A stretch of 64,000 nt of DNA from the NCBI GenBank assembly GCA_021927905.1, contig BLLK01000022.1, positions 62,001-126,000 of the forward strand, read 5' to 3'. The first letter of the stretch is position 1; each line of letters begins with the position of its first letter. Below the pieces are notes generated by a model. The model was not told the DNA's origin. It did no database searches and was given only the letters and a program-made list of their open reading frames with translations. Positions 40,513-51,318 of the stretch are shown here, in pieces. The DNA is from Chaetoceros tenuissimus (taxonomy: Eukaryota; Bacillariophyta; Thalassiosirophyceae; Chaetocerotales; Chaetocerotaceae). Both the position numbers and the translations under genes were made by a program.

Positions 40513-42918
40513 TTAAATCAAGGGAGCTAACTTTTCAGACCGAAATGCCTTGAGTTGATCACGTACTTTCTCGTTTTCCTCCTTCCTCACTCTAATTTCT
40601 TGAAGAAGTTTCTGGTTATCTTCCCGCAAACTTCCGCACTCTTTATCACTTTTGGTCCTCAACTCATTGAGCTCTCTTTGTTTACGTACAATTTCTTGTT
40701 TCAACGAGTCGGTAACACTACTGTTATTACTACCATCTTCATCAGTCACCTTCTCCCGAGTTGGCGTTTGTTCCAATGACGAACACAGAGATTTCACCTC
40801 ATTTGGGAGTTTTGGGTCTTGAATGCTTTGCAAAATCCCATAAGTTTTTTCTTTTAATCCGTTTAAAGTCCTTGATAGTTGTCTTTTCTTCAGTTCTTGC
40901 TGTTTCAGTTCAGAGTTTAATTGTTGAAGAGAGTTTGTAGTTGCTAGAATATATGTCCCTACGTCGTTATTATCAACCCCCAACTCTTTGAGTAGATCTT
41001 CCCCACTTCGGATCTTTTCATGTATATTGTCAATAGCAGTGGTATCATTGAGATCACGCTCTAAAGTTGTTTTACTGTGGAATAATTCAGCTTGGAAAGA
41101 TTGGAGTTCTTTCTTTTGTACTTCTAGATAATCAAGTTTCTGTTGGACTATACTCTTCATTTGCTTCGATTTTGTAAGTTCTTTCTCCAAAGCCAAGATT
41201 ACAGCCTCCATATCCTCGACAGTACGACTCAAAGTTTCTTCTCTTTCGAGCATTAGCTTCACAGTCTCTTTTTGTTCGCCCAGAAAAAGATTCAGGGCGT
41301 TATTTTTTTTCCTCAAGACTCCAGATGTAGACCATATTTTGAGAGTTTTACTTTGTTCATCTTGCAGGCGTTGTTGAAAGTCCTCTTTTGTCTGTGATAT
41401 CTGTTCATCCACTTCATCCTCGAGTTGGTTTCGAATCTCCTTAATTTTCTTCTTCTTGCTTTTGTTCTCACTCTCAAACTTTTTATTTACCATATTCAAT
41501 GTCGAAATTTCGGCGTGTACTTCTTCTTTCAACTCGACAATTGCGTTGTTGTTCTGTTTCTCTATTTTATTGATATTCCCCTCCAACTCCTGCAGCTCAA
41601 TAGATTGAATTCTTCTCTCTTCGTGGAAATGATGTTCCAAATTCTCGACTTTTCTGAAATGTTCCTTCTCTTGTCTCGAAAACTTCACGTCAAATACTTC
41701 TTTGGTATGATTGAACTCGGTATGATACTTTCTCATCATACCATTCATCTTATCTTCAACAGCTTTGAGGGTGTTTGCTACATCATCTTCTTGTTTCTGG
41801 GACTTTTCACATAGCAGTCGCTTTTCTTCTTGTAATGTATGCTCCATTTCATGCCGCTGAGATTCGAATTCACGAGTGATTTCCCTCAGAGTTGAATTCA
41901 AGCTGTGAAGTGCATTTTGCTTCTCCTCATAGTAATCACTAGTGACAAGTAAGCCTAAAGGATGTTTCTTTGAATCGTCCGCACTTGCTTCAACCTCAGT
42001 CAGCATTGTACCTAGACACCTATTGTCTTTAACATTGTACACTTCTAGGCATCCATAGCCATAACCAACAACAATGTGTTTATCATCACTAGTAATCGCA
42101 AAAGTTGTAGGTTGTTCATCATTGGCAAGTTTCAGATCTACCTTTGCTTTTGAAACTGTGTCTATGACTTGTATCGTCGAATCATCCAAGAGAAAGACAC
42201 AAAAAGAGTTGTGTTCATGAGAAGACAGCATCCTCAAAACTGTCTGATTTTGAAAGGTAATTATCTCTTGTCCTTTGCTCATCGATGGTACAGGAATCAT
42301 GGAGACCCCAGTTTCGTGGCTTAGCCAGACTTGTTCAGAGGTGATACTAGCAAAGTCTAAACCTACAGATTCATTTTTAAATTGTGTATACTCCTTCAAG
42401 ATTGAATTCGTGGATAGATTCCACAAAGATAAAGTGTTTTTTGATTCATCTTGAACCAACATATTTGTATCGCAATTCATCCAAAGAAATTTTTCAATCT
42501 TTTTGCCTACACTGAGTGACTGTACCTTCTCTCCACTGACAAAGTCAAAGATGTGGACAGCGTTTTTCTCGATAAGTCCAAGCTCATTTCCTCCTTCATT
42601 GAAACAGCCAAATGGAGAGCTACCTTTGAAGTTCCAATATGAGTCCAAGTCGTTGTTCAAGACATGAAAACACTTTACACATTCTTCGAATCCGATGCAC
42701 AACTGAAAACCTGATGGATGCAATGAGATCCATTTTGGACGAGAAGAGAGATGCTTGGAAAAGTACTTCTCTCCAGTTTGAACATTCCAAATCGAGACAC
42801 CATCTTCGTTCAAAGTACAGAGTATCGGTGTCTTGCAAACTTTAATATCAAACACTGGTGTAGTACTATCAGTGATTTTCTTTTCCAGTTCAAGCTCGAA
42901 TATACTAAACGAATTCAT
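40513..42918 (-). CDS. CFAP57-like axonemal protein (WD40 plus long coiled coil), N-terminally short
   Basis: Single exon, 801 residues. Residues 1-300 are a WD40 propeller (ILCTLNEDGVSIWNVQTG, WISLHPSGFQLCIGFEE, GYGYGCLEVYNVKDNR). Residues from about 325 to 795 are an almost unbroken coiled coil (LREITREFESQRHEMEH, ELTKSKQMKSIVQQKLDYLE). The signature SLHPSGFQLCIGF followed by a phrase on the state of the sequence (FGCFNEGGNELGLI) and then a second-propeller strand matches the second propeller of CFAP57/WDR65, a protein of inner dynein arm assembly in cilia and flagella. Canonical CFAP57 is about 1250 residues with two propellers; the first is missing here, and there is no further open frame upstream. 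Presence of such a gene fits centric diatoms, whose sperm have one flagellum. Confidence 0.78.
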   Translation of the reverse strand: MNSFSIFELELEKKITDSTTPVFDIKVCKTPILCTLNEDGVSIWNVQTGEKYFSKHLSSRPKWISLHPSGFQLCIGFEECVKCFHVLNNDLDSYWNFKGSSPFGCFNEGGNELGLIEKNAVHIFDFVSGEKVQSLSVGKKIEKFLWMNCDTNMLVQDESKNTLSLWNLSTNSILKEYTQFKNESVGLDFASITSEQVWLSHETGVSMIPVPSMSKGQEIITFQNQTVLRMLSSHEHNSFCVFLLDDSTIQVIDTVSKAKVDLKLANDEQPTTFAITSDDKHIVVGYGYGCLEVYNVKDNRCLGTMLTEVEASADDSKKHPLGLLVTSDYYEEKQNALHSLNSTLREITREFESQRHEMEHTLQEEKRLLCEKSQKQEDDVANTLKAVEDKMNGMMRKYHTEFNHTKEVFDVKFSRQEKEHFRKVENLEHHFHEERRIQSIELQELEGNINKIEKQNNNAIVELKEEVHAEISTLNMVNKKFESENKSKKKKIKEIRNQLEDEVDEQISQTKEDFQQRLQDEQSKTLKIWSTSGVLRKKNNALNLFLGEQKETVKLMLEREETLSRTVEDMEAVILALEKELTKSKQMKSIVQQKLDYLEVQKKELQSFQAELFHSKTTLERDLNDTTAIDNIHEKIRSGEDLLKELGVDNNDVGTYILATTNSLQQLNSELKQQELKKRQLSRTLNGLKEKTYGILQSIQDPKLPNEVKSLCSSLEQTPTREKVTDEDGSNNSSVTDSLKQEIVRKQRELNELRTKSDKECGSLREDNQKLLQEIRVRKEENEKVRDQLKAFRSEKLAPLI

Positions 42919-43595
42919 TTTTCCAATTGGAAAAAGAATATTTTACCAAGCGCTTGATTTACACACCACGTTGTCAGACTCTTTTTTAAATTTGATTTTT
43001 GGTTGGAAATATTTTGGAAAAAAATGTGTAAGGTACGTACATAACTATTTGAAAGCATTAATTCTTTGCAAAAGTCCACTAGATGAAGATATACCATTTG
43101 CTTTGCTACTACAAAAATGTTATCGTTAATTTGATGAACATTGTAGTAGATTACTATTCACGACGTCCCTTATGTACTCAGTATTTACAGAATAAATATC
43201 ACGATCTCTTCTATAAGTTATCGTAATTATGTTCATGAGCACTACCAATTATCCAAAAAGTATGAGCAAGCGACATGCAGTAATGTAAACCTTGTACCAA
43301 TGATGACGAGAAAAAGATTCTTCTATTTGGACGTTTAAATTTATGTAATTTAGATTGGTCCCCCCAAGACTTTCAGAAAGTGAGAGTGACATCATGCAGA
43401 CCCTACGTACTGTACCTCTACTCGTAAAGGCGGAAGATCAGAAATGAATATGTACCTATGTTGTGGTGGTCAGTGGTCAGTGGTCAGTGGTCAACTTTCA
43501 ACTTTTGTATTCCTTTATCTACCTCCTAATTCCTTTAGGTGTTGAACCTCTTTTCTTATATAGAAAACTACACATAGTAGTCACTCCAAAAAAGT
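42919..43595. promoter_or_regulatory. Divergent intergenic region, CFAP57-like / CNNM
   Basis: A 677-bp spacer. It contains a heptamer direct repeat (four GTGGTCA units) 100 bp before the CNNM start. The frame at 42833-43129 overlaps the CFAP57 start on the other strand and is taken as chance. Confidence 0.5.
43465..43493. repeat. Four direct copies of the heptamer GTGGTCA
   Basis: GTGGTCA is repeated four times head to tail, about 105-130 bp before the CNNM start codon. TGACCAC on the other strand resembles a bZIP or nuclear-factor half site. It may be a promoter element or a simple repeat. Confidence 0.75.
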
Positions 43596-45677
43596 ATGAA
43601 CCAACCATCAGTGCATCAATTTGATGATGGTCACCATAGCTCAATAAAGAAGTTTGGCAGTAACCAAGTTGGGAAAACAAGGATCTTTGGATCTCTCGTA
43701 CTATTCATAGCTACAGTTTTACTCCCTGTGCTACTTGTCGTCCCCCCGTCTTCAAAGCATACCAATCTCCGCTCTTTGAAAGAATGGGAAGAACCGTCGA
43801 CGAATTTTACTGGGTCCATCACTTCTCTCAATGAGAGCAGTAATGGATGTCCAGAAGAAGCAGATTCGTGGGTTTCTGCCGTTCCTGCTGCAGTGTTGTA
43901 CATCATCATTATTGTTCTTGTACTCTTCTCTGCCTTCTTCTCTGGTTTGACACTAGCGCTTATGGGTCTCGATACAACCGGCCTTGAAATTGTAATGAGT
44001 GGAGATGATCCTAAACTATCACAAGCAGCGGGGAAAATTTACCCGGTCCGTAAAAATGGCAATCTACTCCTATGTACGCTCCTATTGGGTAATGTGGCAG
44101 TCAATACTTTGCTGGGTATTCTCATGGCGGATCTTACCTCCGGTACTGTGGGTTTTATAACTTCTACAGCTCTCATTGTTATTTTTGGAGAAATCATTCC
44201 TCAGGCTACATTTTCAAGATATGCATTGCAAGTGGGAGAATATGCGGTCCCAGTAATGAAAGTAATCATCGCCATCTTTTATGTCTTGGCCAAGCCTTTG
44301 GCATTTTGTCTTGACAAAATTTTAGGGCATGAACTAGCTACTGTGTACAGTAAAGCGGAGATGAGCAAGTTGTTGGAAATTCATATGAAAGAGGGTCAGT
44401 TGAATAATGAAGAAGCAAAGGCTATGAAGGGAGCGTTGCAGTATCAGGAAATGACTGTAGAGGAAGTTTATACTCCGCTCGATAAGACATTCATGGTGAA
44501 TGTGGATGATAGATTGAACTTTGAGACAATGTCGACAATCTTCAAGACAGGATATAGTAGAATTCCAGTTTATGAAAATGACGTTCACAACATTGTAGGA
44601 TTGCTCTTTGTCAAGGATTTGATTTTTATCAACCCTATTGACGAAACTCCTATTCGCAACTTTGTTGATATTTTTGGAAGAGGTGCAAATGTTGTGTGGC
44701 TGGACGACAAGTTAGGGAAAGTCCTAGCTGAATTGAAGAAAGGGCATTGTCACATGGCTCTTGTCAGAGATGTTGACGAAGGAGATGGAAGTAAAGATCC
44801 GACGTACACAGTGACAGGTATAATTACTCTTGAGGATATTATTGAAGTTATTCTGGGCGATCAAATTGTTGATGAAACCGATCGCTGGGAGGATGTTGGC
44901 CAAACTACTCCAGTCACCAAGAAGGCTGACTTCGACTGGGCAAAATTAAGGCTGTTGGATGCGAATATTGTAGACAAAGCATTGGATGAAGGAGAGGTTC
45001 GTGCAGTTGCTGCACATTTATCTTCCAACTACTCTACAATCTTTGATAAGGTATCTGAGAAAGCCTTGTTGAAAATGATTGCAGCAACACCTGTTTTGGA
45101 ATTGAAAGAAGACAAAAAAGAGGTTAACGAGTTCTTGCCATCAAATTTGATGTACGAGAGAGATCAACCGTCTGACAAATGCACTCTTATTCTAGGTGGA
45201 AAGGTTTCCGTTGTTGCCGGAAAAGACAACTTCCGTTCAGACCTAACTTCTTGGAACTTATTAGCACCTGGAGCACTTAGCGATGAATTGTATGCTCCAG
45301 ACTTTAGTGCCTATGTCTCAAAAGGCCCTTGTCGTTGTCTGCAAATGTCAAGAGATATGTTCAAAGCCGCCATGGTAGCAACGGAACTTGAAAAAGTCGC
45401 TCAAGATGAGTCTGGACATGCGAACGAAGCAGAGGAAGCAAAAGAAGAAGTTGGCCCTATATCAACACACGATTTTACTGTTGAAAGTAATTACGCACCT
45501 ACGGCGAGATCTGCATCTACGATTGAGGTACCATCCACAAGCAATGTCAGTGATGTTTCGCAGTCTGTGAAACTTGTCGAACATAGAGGAAAATTATTGA
45601 GTAAATTTTTGAAAGAACACTCAGTTCACGGAAACTTGCTGAATGAAAGCGAAGATGAGGAAGATGACAAAGAATAG
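43596..45677 (+). CDS. CNNM/CorC-type divalent-cation (Mg2+) transporter
   Basis: Single exon, 693 residues. An N-terminal hydrophobic segment (about 31-51) precedes an extracellular stretch. The DUF21/CNNM membrane domain runs from about 95 to 250, with helices AVLYIIIIVLVLFSAFFSG, NLLLCTLLLGNVAVNTL and VGFITSTALIVIFGEIIPQA; the FGEIIPQA motif is the family hallmark. A CBS pair follows (about 285-430; VEEVYTPLDKTFMV, GYSRIPVYE, ITLEDIIEVILG). The C-terminal third has a cyclic-nucleotide-binding-like region (CTLILGGKVSVVAGKDNF) and an acidic tail, as in animal and protist CNNMs. These proteins export or sense Mg2+ at plasma or internal membranes. Regulation by ATP-Mg at the CBS domains is known for the family. 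Confidence 0.93.
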   Translation: MNQPSVHQFDDGHHSSIKKFGSNQVGKTRIFGSLVLFIATVLLPVLLVVPPSSKHTNLRSLKEWEEPSTNFTGSITSLNESSNGCPEEADSWVSAVPAAVLYIIIIVLVLFSAFFSGLTLALMGLDTTGLEIVMSGDDPKLSQAAGKIYPVRKNGNLLLCTLLLGNVAVNTLLGILMADLTSGTVGFITSTALIVIFGEIIPQATFSRYALQVGEYAVPVMKVIIAIFYVLAKPLAFCLDKILGHELATVYSKAEMSKLLEIHMKEGQLNNEEAKAMKGALQYQEMTVEEVYTPLDKTFMVNVDDRLNFETMSTIFKTGYSRIPVYENDVHNIVGLLFVKDLIFINPIDETPIRNFVDIFGRGANVVWLDDKLGKVLAELKKGHCHMALVRDVDEGDGSKDPTYTVTGIITLEDIIEVILGDQIVDETDRWEDVGQTTPVTKKADFDWAKLRLLDANIVDKALDEGEVRAVAAHLSSNYSTIFDKVSEKALLKMIAATPVLELKEDKKEVNEFLPSNLMYERDQPSDKCTLILGGKVSVVAGKDNFRSDLTSWNLLAPGALSDELYAPDFSAYVSKGPCRCLQMSRDMFKAAMVATELEKVAQDESGHANEAEEAKEEVGPISTHDFTVESNYAPTARSASTIEVPSTSNVSDVSQSVKLVEHRGKLLSKFLKEHSVHGNLLNESEDEEDDKE

Positions 45678-45936
45678 ATAAGGGATGAGAGAAAAACCGA
45701 AAGGAAACAAAAGAGTCAATACGATAAACATGCTAGCTTTTTAAAATAATAATACGTATCAAAATGGACGTCATTGTCCACTATTCCATAATCGTTTGTT
45801 CTTCGTCCGATGTTTTACCCTCATAACCCAATACAACACAAGACAACAAACACAAACAACACCATCAAGAAAGATGATGGCACAACGAACAATAGTGCAA
45901 TTATATCACTGACTACCTCCCCATTACTCAATTAAA

Positions 45937-46799
45937 ATGAAGTTCAGACCATGTATTGATTTGCACTCGGGGCAAGTGAAGCAGATTGTGGGTAGTACCT
46001 TGACAGATGGTACTGAGAAGAATGATCTTGCTACAAATTTCGAGACCGATCGACCAGCTTCGAGTTATGCTGAAATGTATCAAAGAGATCAATTAACTGG
46101 CGGACATGTTATTATGCTTGGACCTGGAAACACAGAAGCTGTGAGTGCAATATCCTACAGTTTTCAATTTTCTGCAAAGTGGTAAAAAGAATCACATCGT
46201 TCTAACTTTTTTTGACACAGGCAAAGTCTGCACTACAGGCTTATCCACAAGGTTTACAAGTTGGAGGCGGAATTAAAACGGAGAATGCAAAGGAATGGCT
46301 TGATGCAGGTGCATCACATGTAATTGTAACATCGTTTGTCTTTCATAACGGACAAATAGATATGGAACGTCTCAAAAGTTTGGTTGAAGTTACTGGAAAA
46401 GATCGTCTTGTGTTGGACTTGAGTTGTAGAAGACGGCCAGATGACCCTACTGGTCCATATTATGTTGTCACTGATAGATGGCAAACATATACTGATGTCA
46501 AAGTTGATGAAGATACTCTAAAAAATTTGAGTGAATACTGTGATGAATTTCTAGTACATGGAGTTGAAAATGAAGGAAAGAGATGTGGAATCTTGGAAGA
46601 TCTTGTTGTACTTTTGGGTGATCATTCACCTATTTCAGTAACATATGCTGGGGGTGTGAAGGATGTATCAGATTTAGATAGGGTAAAGGAACTAGGAAAG
46701 GGAAAAGTTGATTTAACTATTGGGAGTGCATTGGATTGTTTTGGAGGGAACATTCCATATGATGATGTTATCGCGTGGCATAAAAAGGAAAATCAATAA
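45937..46799 (+). CDS. HIS6: ProFAR isomerase (HisA/HIS6 type), histidine biosynthesis
   Basis: Two exons, 45937-46140 and 46221-46799, joined in phase 0 by an 80-nt GT-AG intron, give 260 residues, the usual length. It is the TIM-barrel enzyme that isomerises N'-(5-phosphoribosylformimino)-AICAR to its ribulosyl form in the fourth step of histidine synthesis. The first strand [19 protein letters not shown] carries the catalytic Asp of the eukaryotic HIS6 form; [19 protein letters not shown] is the phosphate-binding GGG strand; [16 protein letters not shown] is the second phosphate site. The sequence is closer to the yeast/plant HIS6 group than to bacterial HisA in its spacing. No plastid pre-sequence is present at this start, so a cytosolic site or another start is possible. 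Confidence 0.93.
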
Positions 46800-47296
46800 A
46801 CAACAAGCTTAAACAAGAAGTAATATATCACAATGGAATTCATTTATAGTTCTGCCGTTTTTAACATTCAGTTGTCAAGTGTAAGATTTTCATTTCATAA
46901 TTTTTACTTCCATCAAACTCGTTCAGTCCATTTGGGGACTTGTCAAATAGAAGATGTATTGTCTTTTTGCATCAGCATTTCATATAAATTGATTTTCATA
47001 ATAAATTACAAGTATTGTAGGGTTTCCCTCAATGAAAGTTATGAATATCGATCATACAAATTCAACCTTGCTTCTTTTGTTGCAGTCTATACGTAGCTAT
47101 TTGCCTTTTCTGATTGATGGCTAGCTTCACGATCTCCATTCGTTCAAAGATGGGATTGGTTCGATTCATTGAAGTAGAGAGCATACTATCATCAAATTGG
47201 AACTTGGAACTCCTTTTTATACAATGCCATTAGATAGATACTTCCATTGAAGAATCTATCTACCATATTCATTTTGTCCCAATAAAGTATTTTACC
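46800..47296. other. Intergenic region
   Basis: A 497-bp AT-rich spacer between two genes on the plus strand. The frame at 46833-47096 is hydrophobic and featureless. No RNA gene is seen. Confidence 0.45.
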
Positions 47297-48854
47297 ATGG
47301 ATGAGAGCAACGAAGTCCTACTCCTAGAACCAATATCGTCGAAACCAAATACGAAAGAAAAGGTTGACCCGAAGGCATCATACTTAGGTGGATCACCTTC
47401 CTTCTATCCAGACGACACAAAGATATCATCTACAATTCCACAATGCTCAAAGTGTAATCAAGTCATGAATCAAATAATGCAAATCTATGCTCCCTTGGAA
47501 GGATTAGAGCGAACACTATATATTTTTGGATGTAATACTGCTGCCTGTTTGAGTGACACCTTAGAAGTTGAAGGAATAGACTGTAGTGGTGCGACTGGGA
47601 ATGATGCTGAAAATTATAGATTCCATCTTGGTGGAGCCGGTGTATTTAAATGCCTAAGATCCCAAACTATTAAAGCAGAGGGAGATACCGACGCTTCAGA
47701 TGTTCATGAAGCTACTGATTCAATAGATAAAAACAAGAATCTTTCTGCCGAGGAAGAGAATGGACGTGGCGGTGGTGGATGGGGTGCTGCTGACGATGAA
47801 GATGGAGGATGGGGTGCTGCTAACGATGAAGATGGAGGATGGGGTGATATGACTGATAATGATTGGGGTAATTCATGTTCTGTAGATGAGGACGAATCTG
47901 CAAATGATAAAGATATGAATGAATTAGAAGCTATGCTTTCAGCTATTGAAGCTGGAAATGATAAAAAAGTTTCTTTGTCAGGGAAAACGAGGAGAAAGAA
48001 ACAAACAGATGACAAACAAAATGAGCACATAGGAACCATCGCAAAGAACATTGGTAATTTCTTTCCTAGGTATGATTTGGATGTTTATGAAGAACCTGAA
48101 TGTCATGACGATGACGACTCTGATGAAGAAGATATTGTTGTCACTTCCAAAGAATCTGACGTTCAAAAACTACTAGCAAAATATTTAAAAGAGGAAGAAG
48201 ATTCAGAGATTGTTTCAGCAATTAATAATCCATGTGGAAACAATAAAGGAGGAAATGGAGTTACTAATGGTAATGACAATGCTGGGGAAAAGTACGAAAG
48301 ACTTCCTCCTCTTGAAAAAGCATTCATGACTTTTACTAGTAGAGTTAGAAGAGCACCAAAACAGTGTGCTAGATATGCATATGCTCAGCACCCAATCTGG
48401 TCAATGTAAGTTCCACTTTAGTATATTTTGAACAATAAAGTTTTCACACTAATATCATTCGAAAAGACCTTTACCACTTACACAGAAAGGTAAACGAGGA
48501 GGACAGAGAAGGGATCTCTCTTTCCCAAATGTGCCTAATTGTAAATGCGGAGCAAGAAGAGAATTTGAGTGTCAATTAATGCCATCTATACTTCATACAG
48601 TCAATGTAGACAAATATGCACGAAATATTTTGAAAGACGCAAGAAGTAAAAATGACAATGAGCTTGACATGATACTATCCAAAAATGCGGGAGGTATGAA
48701 TTGGGGTACAATTGCGGTGTATAGCTGTTCGGATAGCTGTGATTATGAAAGAGAGGAGTTTATCGTCGTACAAGAATCAGCGGATGGCAATCCAAAACGC
48801 CGTGAGATGAAAATCGCAAAGGATTCAAGTATTGAAAGCAAAGATGATTTTTAG
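47297..48854 (+). CDS. PDCD2/Tsr4-type ribosome-assembly chaperone
   Basis: Two exons, 47297-48405 and 48467-48854, joined in phase 2 with the acceptor at 48465-48466 (giving W-S-I-P-L-P), total 498 residues. The N-terminal half has PDCD2-type zinc sites (YLGGSPSFYPDD, PQCSKCNQVMNQIMQIYAPL, YIFGCNTAAC). The C-terminal domain carries PKQCARYAYAQHPIWS, VPNCKCGARREFECQLMP and WGTIAVYSCSDSC, all typical of the PDCD2_C fold. PDCD2 and yeast Tsr4 bind uS5 (Rps2) cotranslationally and bring it to pre-40S particles. Between the halves is a GGWGAADDEDGGWG acidic low-complexity repeat. Upstream acceptor choice matters: the nearer AG at 48482 puts the second exon out of frame. Confidence 0.92.
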
Positions 48855-49422
48855 CAATGATGAAACAAAGAAGAGTTGTCATCTTAGATTTTTGCCCAAG
48901 CGATAGCTTGTTTTTTATACCTATTATTAGTTTTTATAATAAAAGCTAATTTTCAGTTTTTTTTTATACATGTGACTTTACATTGATATGAAATACGAAA
49001 TAATAGCAACTTCTTTTTTGTAAGAAGAAGAAGGTTAACTAGCTAGTTTAGGTAGGTACTTAGTGATAGGGCTTCTCGGCCTTCCCTCCTCCGTATTGTA
49101 ACCTTCCCTTGTCATAAACCTTCTCTATTCTCTATGACAGTTTTGTCTCTAAAAATGTCCTCCAAAATCCAGAAATTTAGAATTTAGGGCGAATGATTCG
49201 ATTCTGAAAAATTAAAAAAAGTTCCAATTTTTCCTTCTTTTTTAGCAAGGTGCCTATTTCAAGCAAATAAAGGGCTGGCTACAGGATACTCACACTGCAT
49301 TAGGAAGGAAGGCAGGAAGGCTTCTACCATCTGAATCTACGTACTACTTCTAGGGGTTTGTTCCTCGTTGAAATCTGTTAATTTATATATCTATGTTATC
49401 TTAATGAATTCATACATATGTA
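48855..49422. other. Intergenic region between convergent genes
   Basis: A 568-bp spacer holding two AT-rich 3' UTRs. A GGAAGGAAGG purine run lies at about 49300-49321. Nothing else is seen. Confidence 0.45.
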
Positions 49423-50406
49423 TTACTTCCCTTTCTTGATACTGTGCATTGTCTCTTTTCCTGGACGTGTCATTGTACGGCATGAGTATTCATCATCTCG
49501 TTTGAAAGACGGGTGAAAATAAGCTCCGCTCAGCTCTCCTCTGACAGGAATCCTCTGGAATCCCCAGAGATTTAACTGACGACGAAAGGAGGTGTAATTT
49601 GTTTGCTTGAAAAATCGTGGTTGGACGCACTGTTCAAATTTTTTCTTATCATGTACTCGAAAGCAGTTTGTATTACTTTGCCATGATATTATACTTTCAA
49701 GGTGACGCTCCTTGGTTTCGATAGTATGAAGAAGTCTCCATAGCACTACAGGGAAGGGAGCCTTTACACCACCTTTAGTGCAGATAGCTGGTACGTCAGT
49801 GCGAGGAGGAGCATCTTTCTGTTTAGCGGAATCTTGCTGTATCATCTGATTGTAGACTGGTGTTTGGCTTTCCTCTCTTCTCCTTGAGGAGAGATGTTTG
49901 TTCTCATTTACGTAATATGCATTCCTAAGTTGCCTTTCAGGAGGTCGATAGAAATTAGAACGTGGTTCAGATAAGAATACGTCTCTGTTAGTCGGTAGGT
50001 TCATGAGGTGTGGTGGTAGTCTTGGTACAGAAAAGCGATCGTCAAAGGCAAGAAGAGAATGGTTCCTCGCCATCGATTCAAGAGTTGAGACAGGAATAGG
50101 TTTGATATCGAGAACATAGGCGTATCCGGAGGATGATGGAAGGAGACCCATACTTTGGAAATCATCATGCCTTCTCTGTAGTTCATGCAGGCTGTTGCTG
50201 ATGCGAGCATAGCTTGAAAAGTGGTCTTCTAGCTCATGTTGCCGACGTTGAAACACTGGCTCCTGTGGTGACAGAAGCTCCTGCTGTTGTACTGCTTCAT
50301 GATGGTGGTGGTTTGACGATCCTCTTTCGTTCGCGATATGAGTCAGAGTGAGTGCTGCCTCGAGGTGGCTATTGTTATCACAGTTTATGTATGTTTTTGA
50401 AACCAT
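49423..50406 (-). CDS. Heat-shock-factor-type (HSF) transcription factor with C-terminal DNA-binding domain
   Basis: Single exon, 327 residues. The HSF DNA-binding domain lies at about 215-312 (FPVVLWRLLHTIE, IISWQSNTNCFRVHDKKKF, RFFKQTNYTSFRRQLNLWGF, YFHPSFKRDD); the recognition helix TSFRRQLNLWGF is intact. The N-terminal 200 residues are Gln/His-rich (HHHHEAVQQQELL) and include a short coiled coil (FQRRQHELEDHFSSY to LQRRHDDF). In most HSFs the DNA-binding domain is N-terminal and followed by an HR-A/B trimer coil; here the order is reversed and no coil follows, as in many of the expanded diatom HSFs. Its targets need not be heat-shock genes. There is an HSP20 gene 10 kb away with only a weak heat-shock element. 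Confidence 0.92.
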   Translation of the reverse strand: MVSKTYINCDNNSHLEAALTLTHIANERGSSNHHHHEAVQQQELLSPQEPVFQRRQHELEDHFSSYARISNSLHELQRRHDDFQSMGLLPSSSGYAYVLDIKPIPVSTLESMARNHSLLAFDDRFSVPRLPPHLMNLPTNRDVFLSEPRSNFYRPPERQLRNAYYVNENKHLSSRRREESQTPVYNQMIQQDSAKQKDAPPRTDVPAICTKGGVKAPFPVVLWRLLHTIETKERHLESIISWQSNTNCFRVHDKKKFEQCVQPRFFKQTNYTSFRRQLNLWGFQRIPVRGELSGAYFHPSFKRDDEYSCRTMTRPGKETMHSIKKGK

Positions 50407-51318
50407 ATTGTTCGATCTATAATTATAAAATCAGGAGTGATAAGACTTGACTAGACTTTTGTTCTTACGATGGGAAGAGGGAAGGTGAAGTGCGGTTTTC
50501 GACGCTATTTTGCCCGCACGACGCAATATATAATACATGCAGTGTTCCAGCTTCTTGAAAGGACGAAGTGTTCGGGTCACGCAAAACATGAACCAATCAG
50601 ATCGCACATAGAAACAAAGGAAGGACAATCGTGTCCAATGAGCTTCTCAGCTCGTAAAGGTTTCCAGTAAATATGCGCGTGATATTATTTTATTCTCCGC
50701 TATTTTTCTAATTTGACCGGGGTTTGGGATGACCATGCCGTCATTATATTTCATCGAGAATCATTATCTTGTAAATAGTCCGTCCGTTTATGAAAAGCAT
50801 ACGAGAGAGTATACGTACATACATTCTACTTTGTTACGTACAGTTTCGTAGGTACTGGCTGGTATTTTCTCCGATGATTCGATTCGTTATTTCACGGTCA
50901 ACTTTTTATTCATATTAAAATGTTTCTGATCAGGTATGGCACCGTGTTGCCATTTTTACCATCACCTTATCGCATGCTTTTACCATCGAAACTAATTTTT
51001 ATAGTAATCCAAATTATTAAATCAATGAACAATGGGTGCTTCAAAGAAACATAGATATCGATTTTTCCCCGAAAAGGGACGGTTTTTTAGCCAGTACTCA
51101 TGAAATTGAAGTACACAAGCCTGCAGCTATCAGATAGCTATCAAGCTCTATTACAATCTAATAACAAAAGGTACTTATCGTAGCTTAAGTGAATTTTTTT
51201 CATAGACAAGTAACAGAACTAGCCCAACAGGATGATGAGATCTTTAATATTTGGAACTTCAAGTTTAGCCCTCTTAACAATACCTAGAAAATCATAAACT
51301 AAAATCCATACACACACA
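50407..51318. promoter_or_regulatory. Intergenic region upstream of HSF and zinc-ribbon genes
   Basis: About 900 bp between divergent genes. An in-frame ATG and signal-peptide-like stretch (MMRSLIFGTSSLALL, from 51232) lies just before the zinc-ribbon frame but is closed by a stop at 51295. No other clear element is seen. Confidence 0.45.

Noticed and set aside
48482-48854. PDCD2 exon 2 starting after the nearer CAG
   Set aside because: It would put the conserved Cys-rich C-terminus out of frame; the AG at 48465-48466 keeps it in.
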